Origin: Charina bottae
Taxonomy: Eukaryota; Chordata; Lepidosauria; Squamata; Charinaidae
Length of the DNA stretch: 64,000 nucleotides
Direction of reading: 5' to 3'
Assembly: GCA_023362775.1 (NCBI GenBank)
Contig: JALMGJ010000061.1
Span: 2,118,001 to 2,182,000 of the forward strand
Each line of letters starts with the position of its first letter. The first letter of the stretch is position 1. The translations under genes and the position numbers were made by a program. The notes beneath the pieces were generated by a model. That model did not search any database and had not been told where the DNA came from. It saw nothing but the letters and a program-made list of their open reading frames with translations. This document shows positions 23,545 to 34,804 of this stretch, piece by piece.

Positions 23545-26500
23545 CTGCGAAAGAAAAGGCCACAGTCAGGACAGGAGAAGCCAGTTGAGACTGCCATTTC
23601 CCCCCAGGCTGGCAGGTTAGCAGTTAGCAGTAACTGGATCACTCATTCAGAGAAAATAGTTTAGGTTCTCGGCAAACCTGAGCCAACCCCATTTCTGCTT
23701 AGCATGATAGTTGGACCCACTCGACATCTCTCGTGCGCTCACTCTCTCACACACATCCAGGAGAATTATAATTCTCAGGCGATCTGGGGAGAACGCAAGT
23801 GATTCCACTGCCAGGTTGGCAGTTAGCTTTCTATATTTCTTCAGAAGGCAAAAACTAAAACCCACAATGAGGGGAAAATACTTTTAATTGAGAGTAGTTT
23901 GAGTACAAACCCCAAGCCCAATAAAACAGATGGGAAAGTGGCGAACTTACCAATTCATAGTCTTCCACATATTTGTATTTCTTTTCTCTGTAATAATATC
24001 TTTTCTTCATAAAATACAGGACGATGATATCACAGAGGACAGTGGCCTAGATGAGATTTCAAGAAAGTTCTTTTGAGAAATGACGTTTTCCAAAAACTGC
24101 CCAGGAAGAAGAAGAAAAGGTTCTTACCACACCAAACAGGGCCAAGCCAGATCCAATATTGATCATAGTAGGGATGATATCAAATTTTCCAGCCTAAGAC
24201 ATATGAATAGAAGCAAATTATTCAGGCATACCTCCTCAAGAACACCGCAGAGATCATCTATACACTGCTTCTGATTCACACAACACACTAAAGCCACAGT
24301 CTGACTTGATTCCACTTAGCATGTGTGACACTCTTGATTGTGGTTTAGGTATCATGATTAATGGCTTAGAGCAGCATTTCTCAACCTGAACAGCTTCTAA
24401 GAGTATAGACAAGTGGCAACGTTTTATATAATTTCCAGAAACTCTACCTTGCCGAAGACCATGATGTCAAAGCGAATGCCATAGGCCTTGATGAGTGTGC
24501 GGTAGTCTTTGTTGGGAGCACTCTGGTAGTATTTTGCAAACCTGAACCAGGGAAGGAAGGAAACATCTAATCCAATGATTATGGCACCATCAGGGCAACA
24601 TTTCTATGCTAGAAATACAGCCAAAAAAATCAATTATTTTAAAACACTCTACCCTCCCAAGATCTGTGGGCCATTCATGTGTATCACCAAGAACTTCATA
24701 TTTATTTTTATTACAAAATAATTTCCTTCACAGTAACAGCTTAGCCAATTATAGAGTCCTCTGCTATATTCATACAAAATAAAAACACCACAAAGCTGTT
24801 CAAGGCAGCTTCCCCCCGTTACCAAAAACCCGTGAATAAATTTTACACGCATCTAGCAGTACTTCCCCAACTTTGGCACAAAACAATAAAAATCAGGGGT
24901 GAAACCATTTGTCAGACGTAAAATTCTCAGGGGTTAAAAGCATCTGCACTTGGTGCCAAAATGAAATCCGCCTCCGGAGCCAGACAGGCACCCAGCTGGG
25001 ACGTCCCACACCAGATTCCAGCTTTGGCTGCCCCAACTGCTTCACCTGAAGTTGTATCCTGGAGAAACGGTGTGAGCAGAATCCTTGTTGTCGATACGCC
25101 GAAAGGAGTACTTCGGCACACAACGAGAAGCAGGCTTGTCTAAGTCACAGTCCCATCGGATCTGCAATCCCATCACGCCACCCTGCAGATCGGAAAGGAT
25201 GGGTTTGATTTACAGTTGGGGAAGGACGGTGGGCAGGCTCAGAGACCTCCAGCAAGTCTTTCGGTGGCCACGGGACGGTCTTAACGTTTTGCAGAACTGA
25301 GGGCTGCAAGGTGGGGTGACAGCTTGGAGGGAGACCTTGGAGGGCGTCAAACCAAACCAAACACCAAAAAGGGGAAAAGTGGCGTGCATAAAGTCACAGA
25401 AGTATTTTTAGAGCAGGTCTCTTCCAAGACTGACTTCCCAATCTTTGTAATGACAGCTTTTTAGAAATGCAAACAATAATGAAACCAGATTAGAAGGAAA
25501 ACACAACATCTTTCTCTCGTTCAAAATCAAACAAAAGGTAAGTTAATAAAACATATCTGCACTCTAGCAGGAGCCCTGAAAGGTAAATATTTGCTCATTT
25601 CAACATGTGGTAATATCTAGCTGACTTTGGCGATCTCAGAAGCTGAGCATTTGAGACCACCAAAGAACTCAAGGGCTGTGGGCGAGACAGGGAAGTTGAA
25701 AGACCACCCCCAAAGAAGGAAAGGAGATAGTGGAACCATTCCATTACAAGAAAACGGCATGGAAGCAGTCGCCAAGTGCCAAGCTTGACTTGAGGGCACA
25801 TTTATTTACCCCTTCTAGTAAATAACTCAGCCATACAGGGTTTGTACCAACTTCTGGCCAGCTGCTCTTGGTCTGGTTCTCGCTGGGAGTGGATCGCTCC
25901 AAATTTCAATGAATTTGGTGGTCAGCTCTGAATTCATTTAAAAGTCAATAAAACGCATCAAGCCGTAAGTGCTGCCTTTGGCAGAAGCAACGTAAACCCA
26001 AGTCACATGAAATTGGTCTTCCTTTCCTTTCCCGACACACTTTTCGACTAACCTCAACCGCCATCTCTTGGAAGTTCTGCGCGGCAGCTTCCACCATGTC
26101 ACGGAGGCGGAAAATTGGGCAAAAGGGGTCCGTCTTGGCATTGTATTTGCAGTTCTTGAGGTACGTTTGATTGATGGTGGGGAGAATGTTTCGCCTGGGA
26201 GAGAAAAGAATAGGTTTCTGGACTTGTGCTCACTGAAGGAACCCATCTTCAGGTGCTTTACTAAATGCTGGAAGGGCTGTTAGTTTGGCCTGGTGCCTGG
26301 GCAAAACGCTTAACAGTGGAAGAAAGATCATAAATGATCGTGCTGTAAAAGCGTCCGGCTATGAGCCCATGGCAGTTTGGCTACACAGCCACTTATTTAC
26401 TGAGAAAATTACTTTGTATTCAAACACTAGAGAATTGTGCAGCTCCTCTACTTCCTCCTCTTTACTTCCAAGTAGCCCCAGTGCAGTTCCGTATGGGTCG

Positions 26501-29500
26501 CCCTCTCTAGTGTTCCATGCTGCTCCCCACAAACCCCTTTCCTGAATAAATATAGGCTGTCCTTTCTCACCGCCTCAAATATCTGCCCTTTTCATCAAAA
26601 TAGCGCCAGTGCCCAATGGAACCATTTTGCATAACCCGCCGCCCCCCCAAAAAAAAATTTCTCGCCCCAGTCTCACTCCAGCCAAAAGAGATTAATGGTT
26701 CGGGAAGGGGAAAAAAAATCACACACACTTTGTAAAGTTGAACTTTGGGTACCAGATGTTGTTCTTCACAAGAAGGGTAAAGTTCTCAGCATCCCGCAAG
26801 AAAGCTGGCCTGGGGGAGATGGAGCAAGAGAGAGGTGAAAGAAAAAAGGTCTTTGTGAAAAAATTCAGTTTCTTATAGCTTGCCCATAAAACACCCATCG
26901 CTTGCCCATAAAACACCCTGATTTCAAACCCAGCATCACCCCTTCAAAAAGGACTTTAAGATGAAATGAGACATAAGGGCTGAGATTGCATATAACACTA
27001 AACGAAGATCTGTTTTAATTCAGTTTTACTGAACAAGCCACAATCAGTCTTGCAAAATAGCACTGGGCAGTTCTTGATTTGTTTGCTCTCCATTTTTTTT
27101 CCTGCTAGTACCTAAGTGAGATACAAATATAAGCCAGGATTCTGATTTCAGACATAAAGGCAAGGAGCAGTTCAAACCACCTAGATTCCTCAACCAAACT
27201 AAGGCTTCACAGAATAAACTCTGCTTTGTTGCTCAGGTGGTTCTAGGTATCTAAATGAGCCCCATTTAGCTAAACTATTTTCTGACCTAGGGTTCTGTGC
27301 GAACAGTTCAATGAAATGTTTAAAAGATTTGTTAATGCAGGTTCATAGATGCTAATCTTAAAGCTTGGACAAGCTCACACGGGTGCAGATGATCCTTTAG
27401 ATAACTCCACAAACTTTAAGCTTTGGCTGCTTAAGGCTTGACAAACTGGGCCTAGCTAGACCAACGGTTTTAAGTCAGTAACAGGTTCATGTGCTAAACT
27501 ACAATATGATTTGTTACGTTTTACATGTGATCCAAGCTGGTTTGGAAATCAGACTTTACGGTGCAGTCTGATGTGTGAACCCAGCCAATTCTGGCTTATT
27601 CATTAAGCCATAGTTGAGCAAGCATGATATGTAAATCAGGATCATATAAGGTCAGGACATGGTTATATACATTTACACCTCTATGTCTGGAAAATGAGAT
27701 GGGATGCCAAGATAGTTTAAGCAGCACTTTAGGGATAATTCGGCAAGATGCTATTTCTAGCAGAGATGCTTGCCAGCACTCAGCCACTTCCTGGCATTGC
27801 CTTTCTCTTCCTCCTTATTCCTATGGCCACCAGATGCTCACCTGGGTACATTATCATCATTCTCCACTGGACACCAAGCAAAGACCTCGCACGTTTTGAT
27901 GGAGGGATTTATACGGTTGTATACTCTACACCTTCCGGTCTGAATACCTGAAGGGATACAGAAAGGACATCATAAAACTGGAAGGCAGACTGGGATCATC
28001 TCAATACAGCAAAGGTCGGCTGGGGGAGGGAGGAAGCCTTAGGCTCCACCCCATGGTGGGTAATTAAATGACCCTCCCCATACTAATGTCATTCTCTTCT
28101 GAAACTCCAAATGGTAGCTTCTGTTCAGTTCTGTTTCACGTTTTCACCAATTTCTTAACAGCAACATCCTATGTTTTCTGCTGGAAATGTTGTCATCGCC
28201 TATCTAAAGAAGCTTTTAAGGGAAGGGGAGAACCTCAAGATCAAAAACGTGACTCGTACCATTGCTGTGAGTTCCGACGAAGCCTTTTTTGCAGTCTGCA
28301 TCTGACTGACACGTGGTGGTCTTATCTGGGAGCTGGACAGGAAGAGCAGTGAAGAGATAAATAGAAAAGAATGTGTATGTGTTTTGCCAGTACAAAGGTC
28401 TCTTCCAATGCACTGTAGACCTCGGCTACCAGCGCTTTGGAAATAGTTGCACAGACACAAAGAAAAACGCCAAGAACTAAAAGTTAATCTGCTAAGCATG
28501 GATTTATTGAAAACAGCCAAAGAAGCTGAAGAGAGGATCCTCAGAAAAGGATCCTAATTCTGCAACCCGTACAGATTACGCACTTATCCATTTATCCCAT
28601 ACCTCTGCATATTCCTCCCGGTACATGCATCTGGCACATAGATCAGATGTCCTCTCCTACCCCCTTCCAAACTCTGCTCACAATTTCACAGCCTTGCTTT
28701 AGTTTTTCAGAGGAGAGATAAATGAAATCTGAAGATGAGCAACTGTCACTGAGCCTACCTCTGGACAAACCCCTTGGGTCTGATTCAGCGTGATGATCAA
28801 GTTTGTCATGATGAAAACAGAGTTCTCAGCCTAAACAGAGGAAAGAAGCAGGGTGGGAAAATGATCTTAAATAGCAAAGGTGTTTGCTCTGGATTGAAAG
28901 CCTTTTCAAGAAGAAACTGCAGCATTAAGGACTTCCTTCCTTTACAAAAAAGCATCAGTTGAATTAAAGATGTCCCTTCATAGAATGCAAGAAAAATATT
29001 TCACCATTCATTACTTACAAGTCTACTTTTTTCCCAGCGACTGGCTGAGCTGCTGGAATGTACCGTAATTCAGACAATCAGCAGCAGTGGACTGTTCATA
29101 AACATCACAGTTTCCATGAGAGGTGAAAGGTCAGTTTAGATCAGAGCTTTCCAAACTGTGTGTCGCGACACAAAAGTGTGTCGCCACACAGAGTCTGGTG
29201 TGTCGCCACACAACCCGGAAGCGCTGATCATCAGCAGCGCTTCCGGGTTTTCCCGCGGCGACACACCAACGGCGGCGCGCAAAAACCCGAAAGCGGCAGC
29301 AGCGCTTCCGGGTTTTTGCGCGCTGCCGCAACGGCGGCACTTTCGAGTTTTCCCGCGGCGACACACCAACGGCGGTTGGTGTGTCGCCGCGGGAAAACTT
29401 TGGAAAGCCCTGGTTTAGATGTTGGACATACCCTGGGGTTACGTGCAGGAGGAGTTACATATTGTGGGCAGAAAAGCATGGAATAAATAAGGAATTTTGG

Positions 29501-32500
29501 AGTTAGTGCAACTATAAGCTGCAGAGGCAGTCTGGAGAGAGATGCCAAGAGATTTGAATCAGTTGGCCAACATTTCTCCACTAATCACGTGTTTCACTCA
29601 TTGTTGCTACAACAGAAGCCAAATCATCAGTGCATTTCAATAAAAACCAAGCATCACCAGCCAAAGAAGAGAACTTACAGCAGGGACTAGAGGGTTGCGA
29701 ACTATAGATCTATTGTACTCTGTTAGTAGAGATTAGGAGAGGGAATCTCCTCTAAATCTGGCAAAAGCACAGCATTAATCTCCAACAGACCCACCTGAGA
29801 TGGAATCACATAGTCAGCTACATCCCAAACTCGGGGCCCCAAGTCGGAAGTGTTGGTCATGGTGACGCCTTTCACCTTGGTGGTTACTGAGCTGACCACC
29901 GAATCAGTTTCTTGATAGCCTTTTTCCCACACAAACACCCAACTGCAAGGAAGAGGAAAACAGTTTCTCAATATTGTTGCTTCAGGTCTGGGAGAGGAAG
30001 AAAATGGACTTACAGATACTGTGTGTGTGTCTGAGTGTGTATTTTACTTAAATTCAATTTCTCAGTGCTGACACAATAACCATGCAAGGGACAGAGAGCT
30101 GCCTTTCCACGTCACCTGCTAACCCATTAGGATTTAGAAGATAATATTCTTTGCTATACCTCTAAAAGCACCCCAAAAGGCTGATTTTGAGCTGTTTTCT
30201 TGGGGGAGAGGGGTTTTAAGGACAGAAATGGGAGGGTTTACCTCCCCTGCCAGCATACACCCTAAAATTCCCCCTCAAGGGCTGAAAAATATTGGCCTTA
30301 TCGCTTCTCACGGTATCTCCAGAAAAATCAGGAACTTGATTCCTGCAATTCCTGGCCGCTCAAAAATTTCCCACCCCTGGTTCAGAATGTGGCGTGAACT
30401 CAGCCAACTGTGATTTATACACAAACCATGTTTTAGGACAACCTGCCCAACAGACTGTAGACAGGGTAGACTGGTCTGATCTAAACCCAGTTTAATTCTT
30501 GAGGTCTTCCCATTATGGTTAGGTTTTGACTTGTATGAACTCACTATCTGTGGTTTATAAACCATTTATTTACTAAATTTTTATCACTGCCCATCTCCCC
30601 CCCAAGGAGGGACTCTGGGCGGTTTACAATAAAACCATGATTGATGGCCAAGCCTACTGAGAGTGTCTGGCCAATTATAGTTTCAATAAACCACAGTTAT
30701 GTAGACCACAGCCTAGAGCTGACCACAGATTCTCTTAAGGTAAATCAGTGGCAAGTGAGGATTACAGCAGAGGGTTGCCTCACCTCATAAACAAGGAAAG
30801 TTTAGGTACTGACAGCCTTTTGAAAATCTTCCAACTTAAAAAAAAACTTTAAAATGCTTGTAGAAGCTAGAGATAGATAGAGAGATAGATCTATCTTGTC
30901 TCAGTGTTTTTGCTGTTTATCTCACCATCTATTTTAAAGACAGTATTGTGTATTTTCCATTTAAGCATTGATAAGTTAGCTTGTGAGACTAGCCTTGCTG
31001 AATCTATGGATGCGGGGAAAGATATCAAGTTATTACTTAAGAATGTCAAGTTATTACTTAAGAATGTCAAGTTATTACTTAAGAATGTCAAGTTATTACT
31101 TACGAATGTCAAGTTATTACTTAAGCATTGGACTGAGGAAAAAATATAAAAATGATGCAGTTCAAAAACCTGCCATTTCCAGCCAATGGGAGGCCATCTG
31201 AGGAAACGGGGGCCATGCGGGCAGGCGAAGAGCCAATGAAAGAGCAGAGCCCCAAAGCTGGGCTACCAATCAGCTGTTTCGGCGGGAAAAGCGGTTATAA
31301 AAGGGGGCAGCAGGCGAGGGCATCTGTCAGAGAGCCAGAGGCAGGTGAGAGGAGGGTGGAAGAGGCAGGAGGGGACGAAGGAGAGCAGCCCTGAAGGGCG
31401 AAGGAGGAGCTGAAGCTACCTTACCAGCAGGGGTCCTTGGGCAAAGACCCCCTAACACTTCACCTGCCTACCTCAAAATATGAGAGTGACACGAACTAAG
31501 AGAGTCATGCCGGCTCGGACGTCGCCGGGATTAACAAGGTCCGCGTCAGATGTTGGGCAACCAGGGCAATCTGACGATAAGTGGGCTACTGGAACAAACC
31601 ATACATGGACGAGACAAGAGAAGCTGGAATTGATGGAATGCTACTACAACAGTAGAAAGTGAAGGCCAAAGTGGTCCCAGCGGTGGTCGGAGCCCTCGGG
31701 GCTGGGACTCCCAAGCTGGGAGAGCGGCTCCAACAGATCCCAGGAGCCACATCAGAGCTCTCTGTCCAGAAGAGTGCGGTGCTAGGAACAGCCAAGATCC
31801 TGCGCAGAACCCTCAAACTCCCAGGCCTCTGGCAGAGGACCCGAGGTTGAGGAAGACACATACCACCCATAGGGGTGAGAAGGGATTTTTATCTAACCCT
31901 GAAATATTTTTGGAAGGGGAGGGAAGAATGGAGTTATACATTTCTCATTAGGTGGACACAACTGTGCCATTATTAGATCAAGGGTCCTACTGATTGCTAA
32001 TTGTATGATCCAGTGTTTATAATAGGGAGCTTGGAAGCGCATTCCAGTTCTAGGATTGTAGATGTAAGCGGTACGTACACCCAGCCCTGGACAAGGAAAC
32101 TGACATTTGCCCGTCTTAACAGGGGAAGTAAAAGGTTCAAGGGTCGGCAACATCCAGCCTCTTGGACCTTCTCCAGCCGCTCCAATGGAGAATGGAATTC
32201 CGACAAAGACCCGAGGTTGAGGAAGACACATGCCACCCATAGGGGCGAGAAGAGAATTTTTTTATTATTATAGAGTGGTGTATGGCTAAGGTTGGATGAA
32301 TAAACTCTTGGCCTGCCTCAGCCACTAAGCCAAACCCTTTCACTCCGAGCTGGGCTTTGAAACCAGTCAAGTAACTTTAATGCTGCCCGCAGAGAAGCCA
32401 CTCAGACTCTCTTGCCAAGACACGGGGGGGGGGGGGGGGGTATCCATGCCTCGAATTGGAAGACTGGCCCTGCACCCCGGAGTTCAAAGAAAGGCAACTG

Positions 32501-33151
32501 CTTGTGTTTTCTCCAGCCCAGCCGAGGGGAGGAAGTGTGGGGCTCCCTTGCACACTCCCCGTTTGGGGAAGATGAAAATCAAAAGCGAACTGTGGCAGGG
32601 AATGGAGATAAGAGGACCAGGGGTCGCAGGGAGGGTTTTGCTAAGGTTTACCAAGCACTTCTGCTGTTGGGGATGTGGGCGGTTTCCCAAACCTGCGAAG
32701 ATCAGACTGGCCCAGAAGTTACAGCTGTTCGACAGGGTCAGCTGTTTCCAGTCGGACAAAACTCATTTCTGGAGGGGTTGAACATAAACAGTCAAGGCAA
32801 CGCAACGGATCCCCGGTCCCTGGGCACCCTCTCTCGGCTCCCTCCACGTTGGCTGGGAATGCTGGGTGTGGGAGTCCCCACCCAGCTGGAGGGCGGCGGG
32901 TTGGGAAAGGGGGTTTACGCCCGTTTGGAATTGCAAGGTAGTTCCGAGGGCGCGCCCGGCGAAGACGCTAGTCCCTAAGAAACGCGCTAAAGCAAGCCCG
33001 TGCCTTACCCGATGACGTAGGCCAAAATTACCAGCTGGACCACCCGGTTCATGAGGCCCACTTTGCGGCTCTTGATGGACACGATCCGCGGGGTGTCGTA
33101 CTCGAAGAGGAAGCCGTACAAGCCCCCGCAGTGCTTCCAGGGGGTACCCAT
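23485..33151 (-). CDS. P2RX4: P2RX4, ATP-gated P2X4 channel (11 firm exons plus candidate last exon)
   Basis: Subunit of a trimeric ATP-gated cation channel of plasma and lysosomal membranes; it admits Na+ and Ca2+. The eleven firm exons give 1,158 bases, 386 residues, in one frame (human protein 388). Topology is two membrane segments: TM1 about 36-53 ([17 protein letters not shown]) and TM2 in exons 10-11. ATP-contacting residues expected for P2X are all present: Lys70 and Lys72 (TKVKG), Thr192 (NFTLLVK), Asn299 and Arg301 (NFR), Lys319 (LIKAYG). The ten ectodomain cysteines of the family appear in order ([53 protein letters not shown]). The start ATG at 33149-33151 has a strong context (G at -3 and +4). 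P2RX7 lies upstream in tandem. The 3'-most coding exon is uncertain. Confidence 0.94.
23951..24046 (-). CDS. P2RX4: P2RX4 exon 11
   Basis: 96 bases: [20 protein letters not shown] then [12 protein letters not shown]. It ends TM2 and gives the cytoplasmic YxxxK motif (YYYREKKYK). The donor TTG|GTAAGT leaves a short tail to be supplied by another exon. Confidence 0.95.
24128..24193 (-). CDS. P2RX4: P2RX4 exon 10 (TM2 start)
   Basis: 66 bases: [16 protein letters not shown] then LALFGV, the pore-lining second membrane segment. Donor GTAAGA. Confidence 0.95.
24448..24541 (-). CDS. P2RX4: P2RX4 exon 9
   Basis: 94 bases: (R)[15 protein letters not shown] then [16 protein letters not shown]. Lys319 is an ATP-site residue. 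Confidence 0.95.
25046..25182 (-). CDS. P2RX4: P2RX4 exon 8
   Basis: 137 bases: [37 protein letters not shown] and TVSPGYNF plus two bases of Arg301. Asn299 and Arg301 are ATP-site residues. Confidence 0.95.
26053..26194 (-). CDS. P2RX4: P2RX4 exon 7
   Basis: 142 bases: (K)[33 protein letters not shown] and [14 protein letters not shown]. Donor GAG|GTTAGT. Confidence 0.94.
26729..26809 (-). CDS. P2RX4: P2RX4 exon 6
   Basis: 81 bases: (R)[17 protein letters not shown] then IWYPKFNFT plus two bases. Thr192 of NFT contacts ATP in the family. The donor lies in a GT-repeat stretch (AA|GTGTGTGT). Confidence 0.94.
27842..27947 (-). CDS. P2RX4: P2RX4 exon 5
   Basis: 106 bases: (G)[29 protein letters not shown] and DDNVP plus two bases. 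It is nine bases longer than the P2RX7 counterpart (97); the extra length lies in the cysteine-rich head region. Confidence 0.94.
28260..28332 (-). CDS. P2RX4: P2RX4 exon 4
   Basis: 73 bases: [20 protein letters not shown] then THSN plus one base. The acceptor CCTGTCCAG was chosen over a second AG six bases on because only it keeps the frame. Confidence 0.93.
28759..28830 (-). CDS. P2RX4: P2RX4 exon 3
   Basis: 72 bases, 24 codons: [20 protein letters not shown] then VCPE, holding the first ectodomain cysteine. Donor GAG|GTAGGC. Confidence 0.95.
29142..29412 (+). mobile_element. GC-rich non-autonomous hAT element, copy 1
   Basis: 271 bases, ends CAGAGCTTTCCAAACT and AAGTTTTGGAAAGCCCTG-like (TTGGAAAGCCCTG). 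Perfect 8-bp duplication GTTTAGAT (29134-29141 and 29413-29420). The interior is CpG-rich with nested inverted repeats (GTGTGTCGCC, AACCCGGAAGCGC). Lies in P2RX4 intron 2. Confidence 0.9.
29795..29942 (-). CDS. P2RX4: P2RX4 exon 2
   Basis: 148 bases: [36 protein letters not shown] and [13 protein letters not shown]. It contains the ATP-site lysines 70 and 72. Confidence 0.96.
30568..30645 (-). mobile_element. LINE 3' tail remnant
   Basis: Reverse orientation (TTTATTTACT...CTGCCCATCTCCC...GGACTCTGGGCGGTTTACAA), the same hairpin type as the element at position 1. Confidence 0.6.
31027..31131 (+). repeat. 21-bp minisatellite, five units
   Basis: Unit AAGTTATTACTTAAGAATGTC starts at 31027, 31048, 31069, 31090 and 31111. 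The first three are identical. Lies in P2RX4 intron 2-1 DNA, just upstream of a TATA-containing retroelement end. Confidence 0.95.
31145..31895 (+). mobile_element. Internally deleted non-LTR element, R4/Dong-like (tentative)
   Basis: CCAAT boxes and TATAAAAG (31294-31301) precede a short ORF from 31480 ([10 protein letters not shown]...[17 protein letters not shown]). Directly after it, 31659-31850 reads a C-terminal block ([39 protein letters not shown]). I recall these as the two ends of one LINE ORF, so the middle is deleted. Confidence 0.5.
31895..32275 (+). mobile_element. Second 3' tail of the same element
   Basis: GACCCGAGGTTGAGGAAGAC at 32209 repeats the tail near 31841. The following CACCCATAGGGGCGAGAAG and T-rich (TTATTATTA) end also match, so two 3' ends of one family lie in tandem. 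Confidence 0.5.
32424..32441 (+). repeat. Poly-G run
   Basis: About 17 consecutive G bases in P2RX4 intron 1. Confidence 0.95.
33009..33151 (-). CDS. P2RX4: P2RX4 exon 1 (start)
   Basis: 143 bases: [36 protein letters not shown] and [11 protein letters not shown] plus GG of Gly48. Cytoplasmic N-terminus and most of TM1. Donor CATCGG|GTAAGG. Confidence 0.95.
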
Positions 33152-33420
33152 GGCTGTGATTGTCTCTGCTCCAGCGACGCGAGGAAGCCCGATCAGCAAG
33201 CCGGAACCGGCGGCTGCCCGCTGCCTCCCCGCATGTTGCAAGAGCCGCAGCAGCGCCAACCCGCCTCCTGCCGGGAAGGGTTTCGGGTTTCCAGCCGAGG
33301 CGTGTCTTCGTCCTCTAATCGGCAACAGCTGGAGAAGGCGCTTCCCGCCGCCGGGCGACTTTTCCCACTCGCCAGAGGCAACAGAAAGCGAAACGGATCC
33401 CTAAATCCTCCCCGGAACTC
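33010..33420 (-). promoter_or_regulatory. P2RX4: P2RX4 promoter / CpG-rich first-exon region
   Basis: GC- and CpG-rich stretch covering exon 1 and the bases upstream of the ATG at 33151. No TATA box is evident upstream, which is consistent with a CpG-island promoter. Confidence 0.45.
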
Positions 33421-33922
33421 CTTTGCGCAATAATTGATTTAAAATCCCGGAATACAAATAGATGCGATACCATATGACCTCGATTACAGCCAGGGGAGGA
33501 TTATGGGAGCTGAAGTCCAACTTCACCAGAGGGCGGTGAGCGGGTAGGTAGGCGAGGAGGGCACCGCACCGATTCTGTTCCTGCCAAGGTGCACCGCACG
33601 TGCGAAGCAGAATTATCTTTCTCTGGTGGGGACGCAAAGGTAGCCCCGTTGCCGGAGCAAACGGAGACGAAACAATATCCTGCACGTTATGCAGAACGCT
33701 TGCGATTCTGGGGCACAGAAACCTGGCCAAAATAAAGGGGGTACCTAAGAGAGTCTAAGTCCTCTTTGAATAATTCCTGAGCCGTTCGCCGTAGCTCACC
33801 AGTTCTTTAATTTGCTACACATGGTGTTGATCCTGACTTCACCAGGCAACCACATAAATCACCAGCTTAATGAGGCTGCAAATCTTATGCATATGTTAAT
33901 TGTGAAATAATTATTCAGCCTG

Positions 33923-34105
33923 TGGCTTGAATCATGTCAACTGGATTTCTATTTTCTCAGTAGAAACGTTTCACTCCTTATCCAAGGAGCTTCTTCAGTC
34001 TCCTTGGATAAGGAGTGAAACGTTTCTACTGAGCAAATAGAAATCCAGTTGACATGATTCAAGCCACAGACTGTTCCACCTGGATGACTGAGAACCTTCA
34101 TCGAC
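33923..34105 (-). mobile_element. Inverted-repeat element with 14-bp TSD and hammerhead-like motif, copy 2
   Basis: 183 bases between perfect direct repeats AATTATTCAGCCTG (33909-33922 and 34106-34119). It is the reverse complement of the 18931 element, including the TCTCAGTCATCCAGGTGGAA end. It inserted independently between P2RX4 and P2RX7. Confidence 0.7.
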
Positions 34106-34255
34106 AATTATTCAGCCTGTATTCCTATGCACACTTACCTGGTGGTTCAACCTGACTGACTGTGCTGAAATGAACAAACCTCATGAAAATTCCACCTGGA
34201 ATTGCTGGTACACAACTAGAAAGCAGTTACCTTTCTTGGGGGTTTTTTATGGATC

Positions 34256-34320
34256 CACCGTTAAAATTTTACCTTTGGAAGACAATCTTACTCGGCTACG
34301 AGTGATCTCCAATGAATGAA
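34256..34320 (+). repeat. Dispersed repeat with (TGAA)n tail, copy 2
   Basis: Matches 2760-2835 almost base for base, including the TACTCGGCTACGAGTGATC core. It has a shorter TGAATGAA tail. Confidence 0.6.
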
Positions 34321-34582
34321 CAATTTCCATCATGCTTTACAATTTCTTGTCCGTTCAAATTAGGCACACATAGGATCTTTTATTTGTTTTTATCAATTTA
34401 ATTTCCATCTGTACTGTGGACAGCGAATTCACATAAGCATGTTGTAAAAAAAGCAGAAATGTAGGAACTCTGCAACAATATATAGTCTTTACTGCAAAAT
34501 GAGATTAAAAGAAAATGAATTGCAAAAACCAATTAAATGAGAAATAGATTCCATTCTGAAACAAGTAAATCAGTGCAGAAAG

Positions 34583-34804
34583 GTTTTTTTTTTAAATCCA
34601 TTCAAATGTGTCTGATTCTCGGAGACTGCCTGGACAAGTCCCTGCAGTTTTCTTGGCAAGGTTTTTTGAAAGTGGTTTGCCATTGGCTCCTTCCTAGGGC
34701 TGAGAGAGAGGGACTGGCCCAAGGTCACCCAGCCGGCTTTCATGCCTGAGGCGGGACTAGAACTCTCAGGCTCCTGGTTTCTAGCCTGATGCTGTAGCGT
34801 GGGT
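34583..34804 (-). mobile_element. tRNA-derived SINE, reversed single copy
   Basis: Reverse complement of the 7230 family, with only one body unit: CTGGCCCAAGGTCACCCAGC, TGATTCTCGGAGACTGCCTG and GGTTTCTAGCCTGATGCTG. A T-run at the left end is its A-tail. Confidence 0.8.

Noticed and set aside
28321..28326. Alternative acceptor for P2RX4 exon 4 (CTCCCAG)
   Set aside because: It would shift the frame and lose the [10 protein letters not shown] block; the upstream AG keeps both.
31027..31131. Regular repeats resembling a CRISPR array
   Set aside because: Head-to-tail units with no spacers; a minisatellite in a vertebrate intron.
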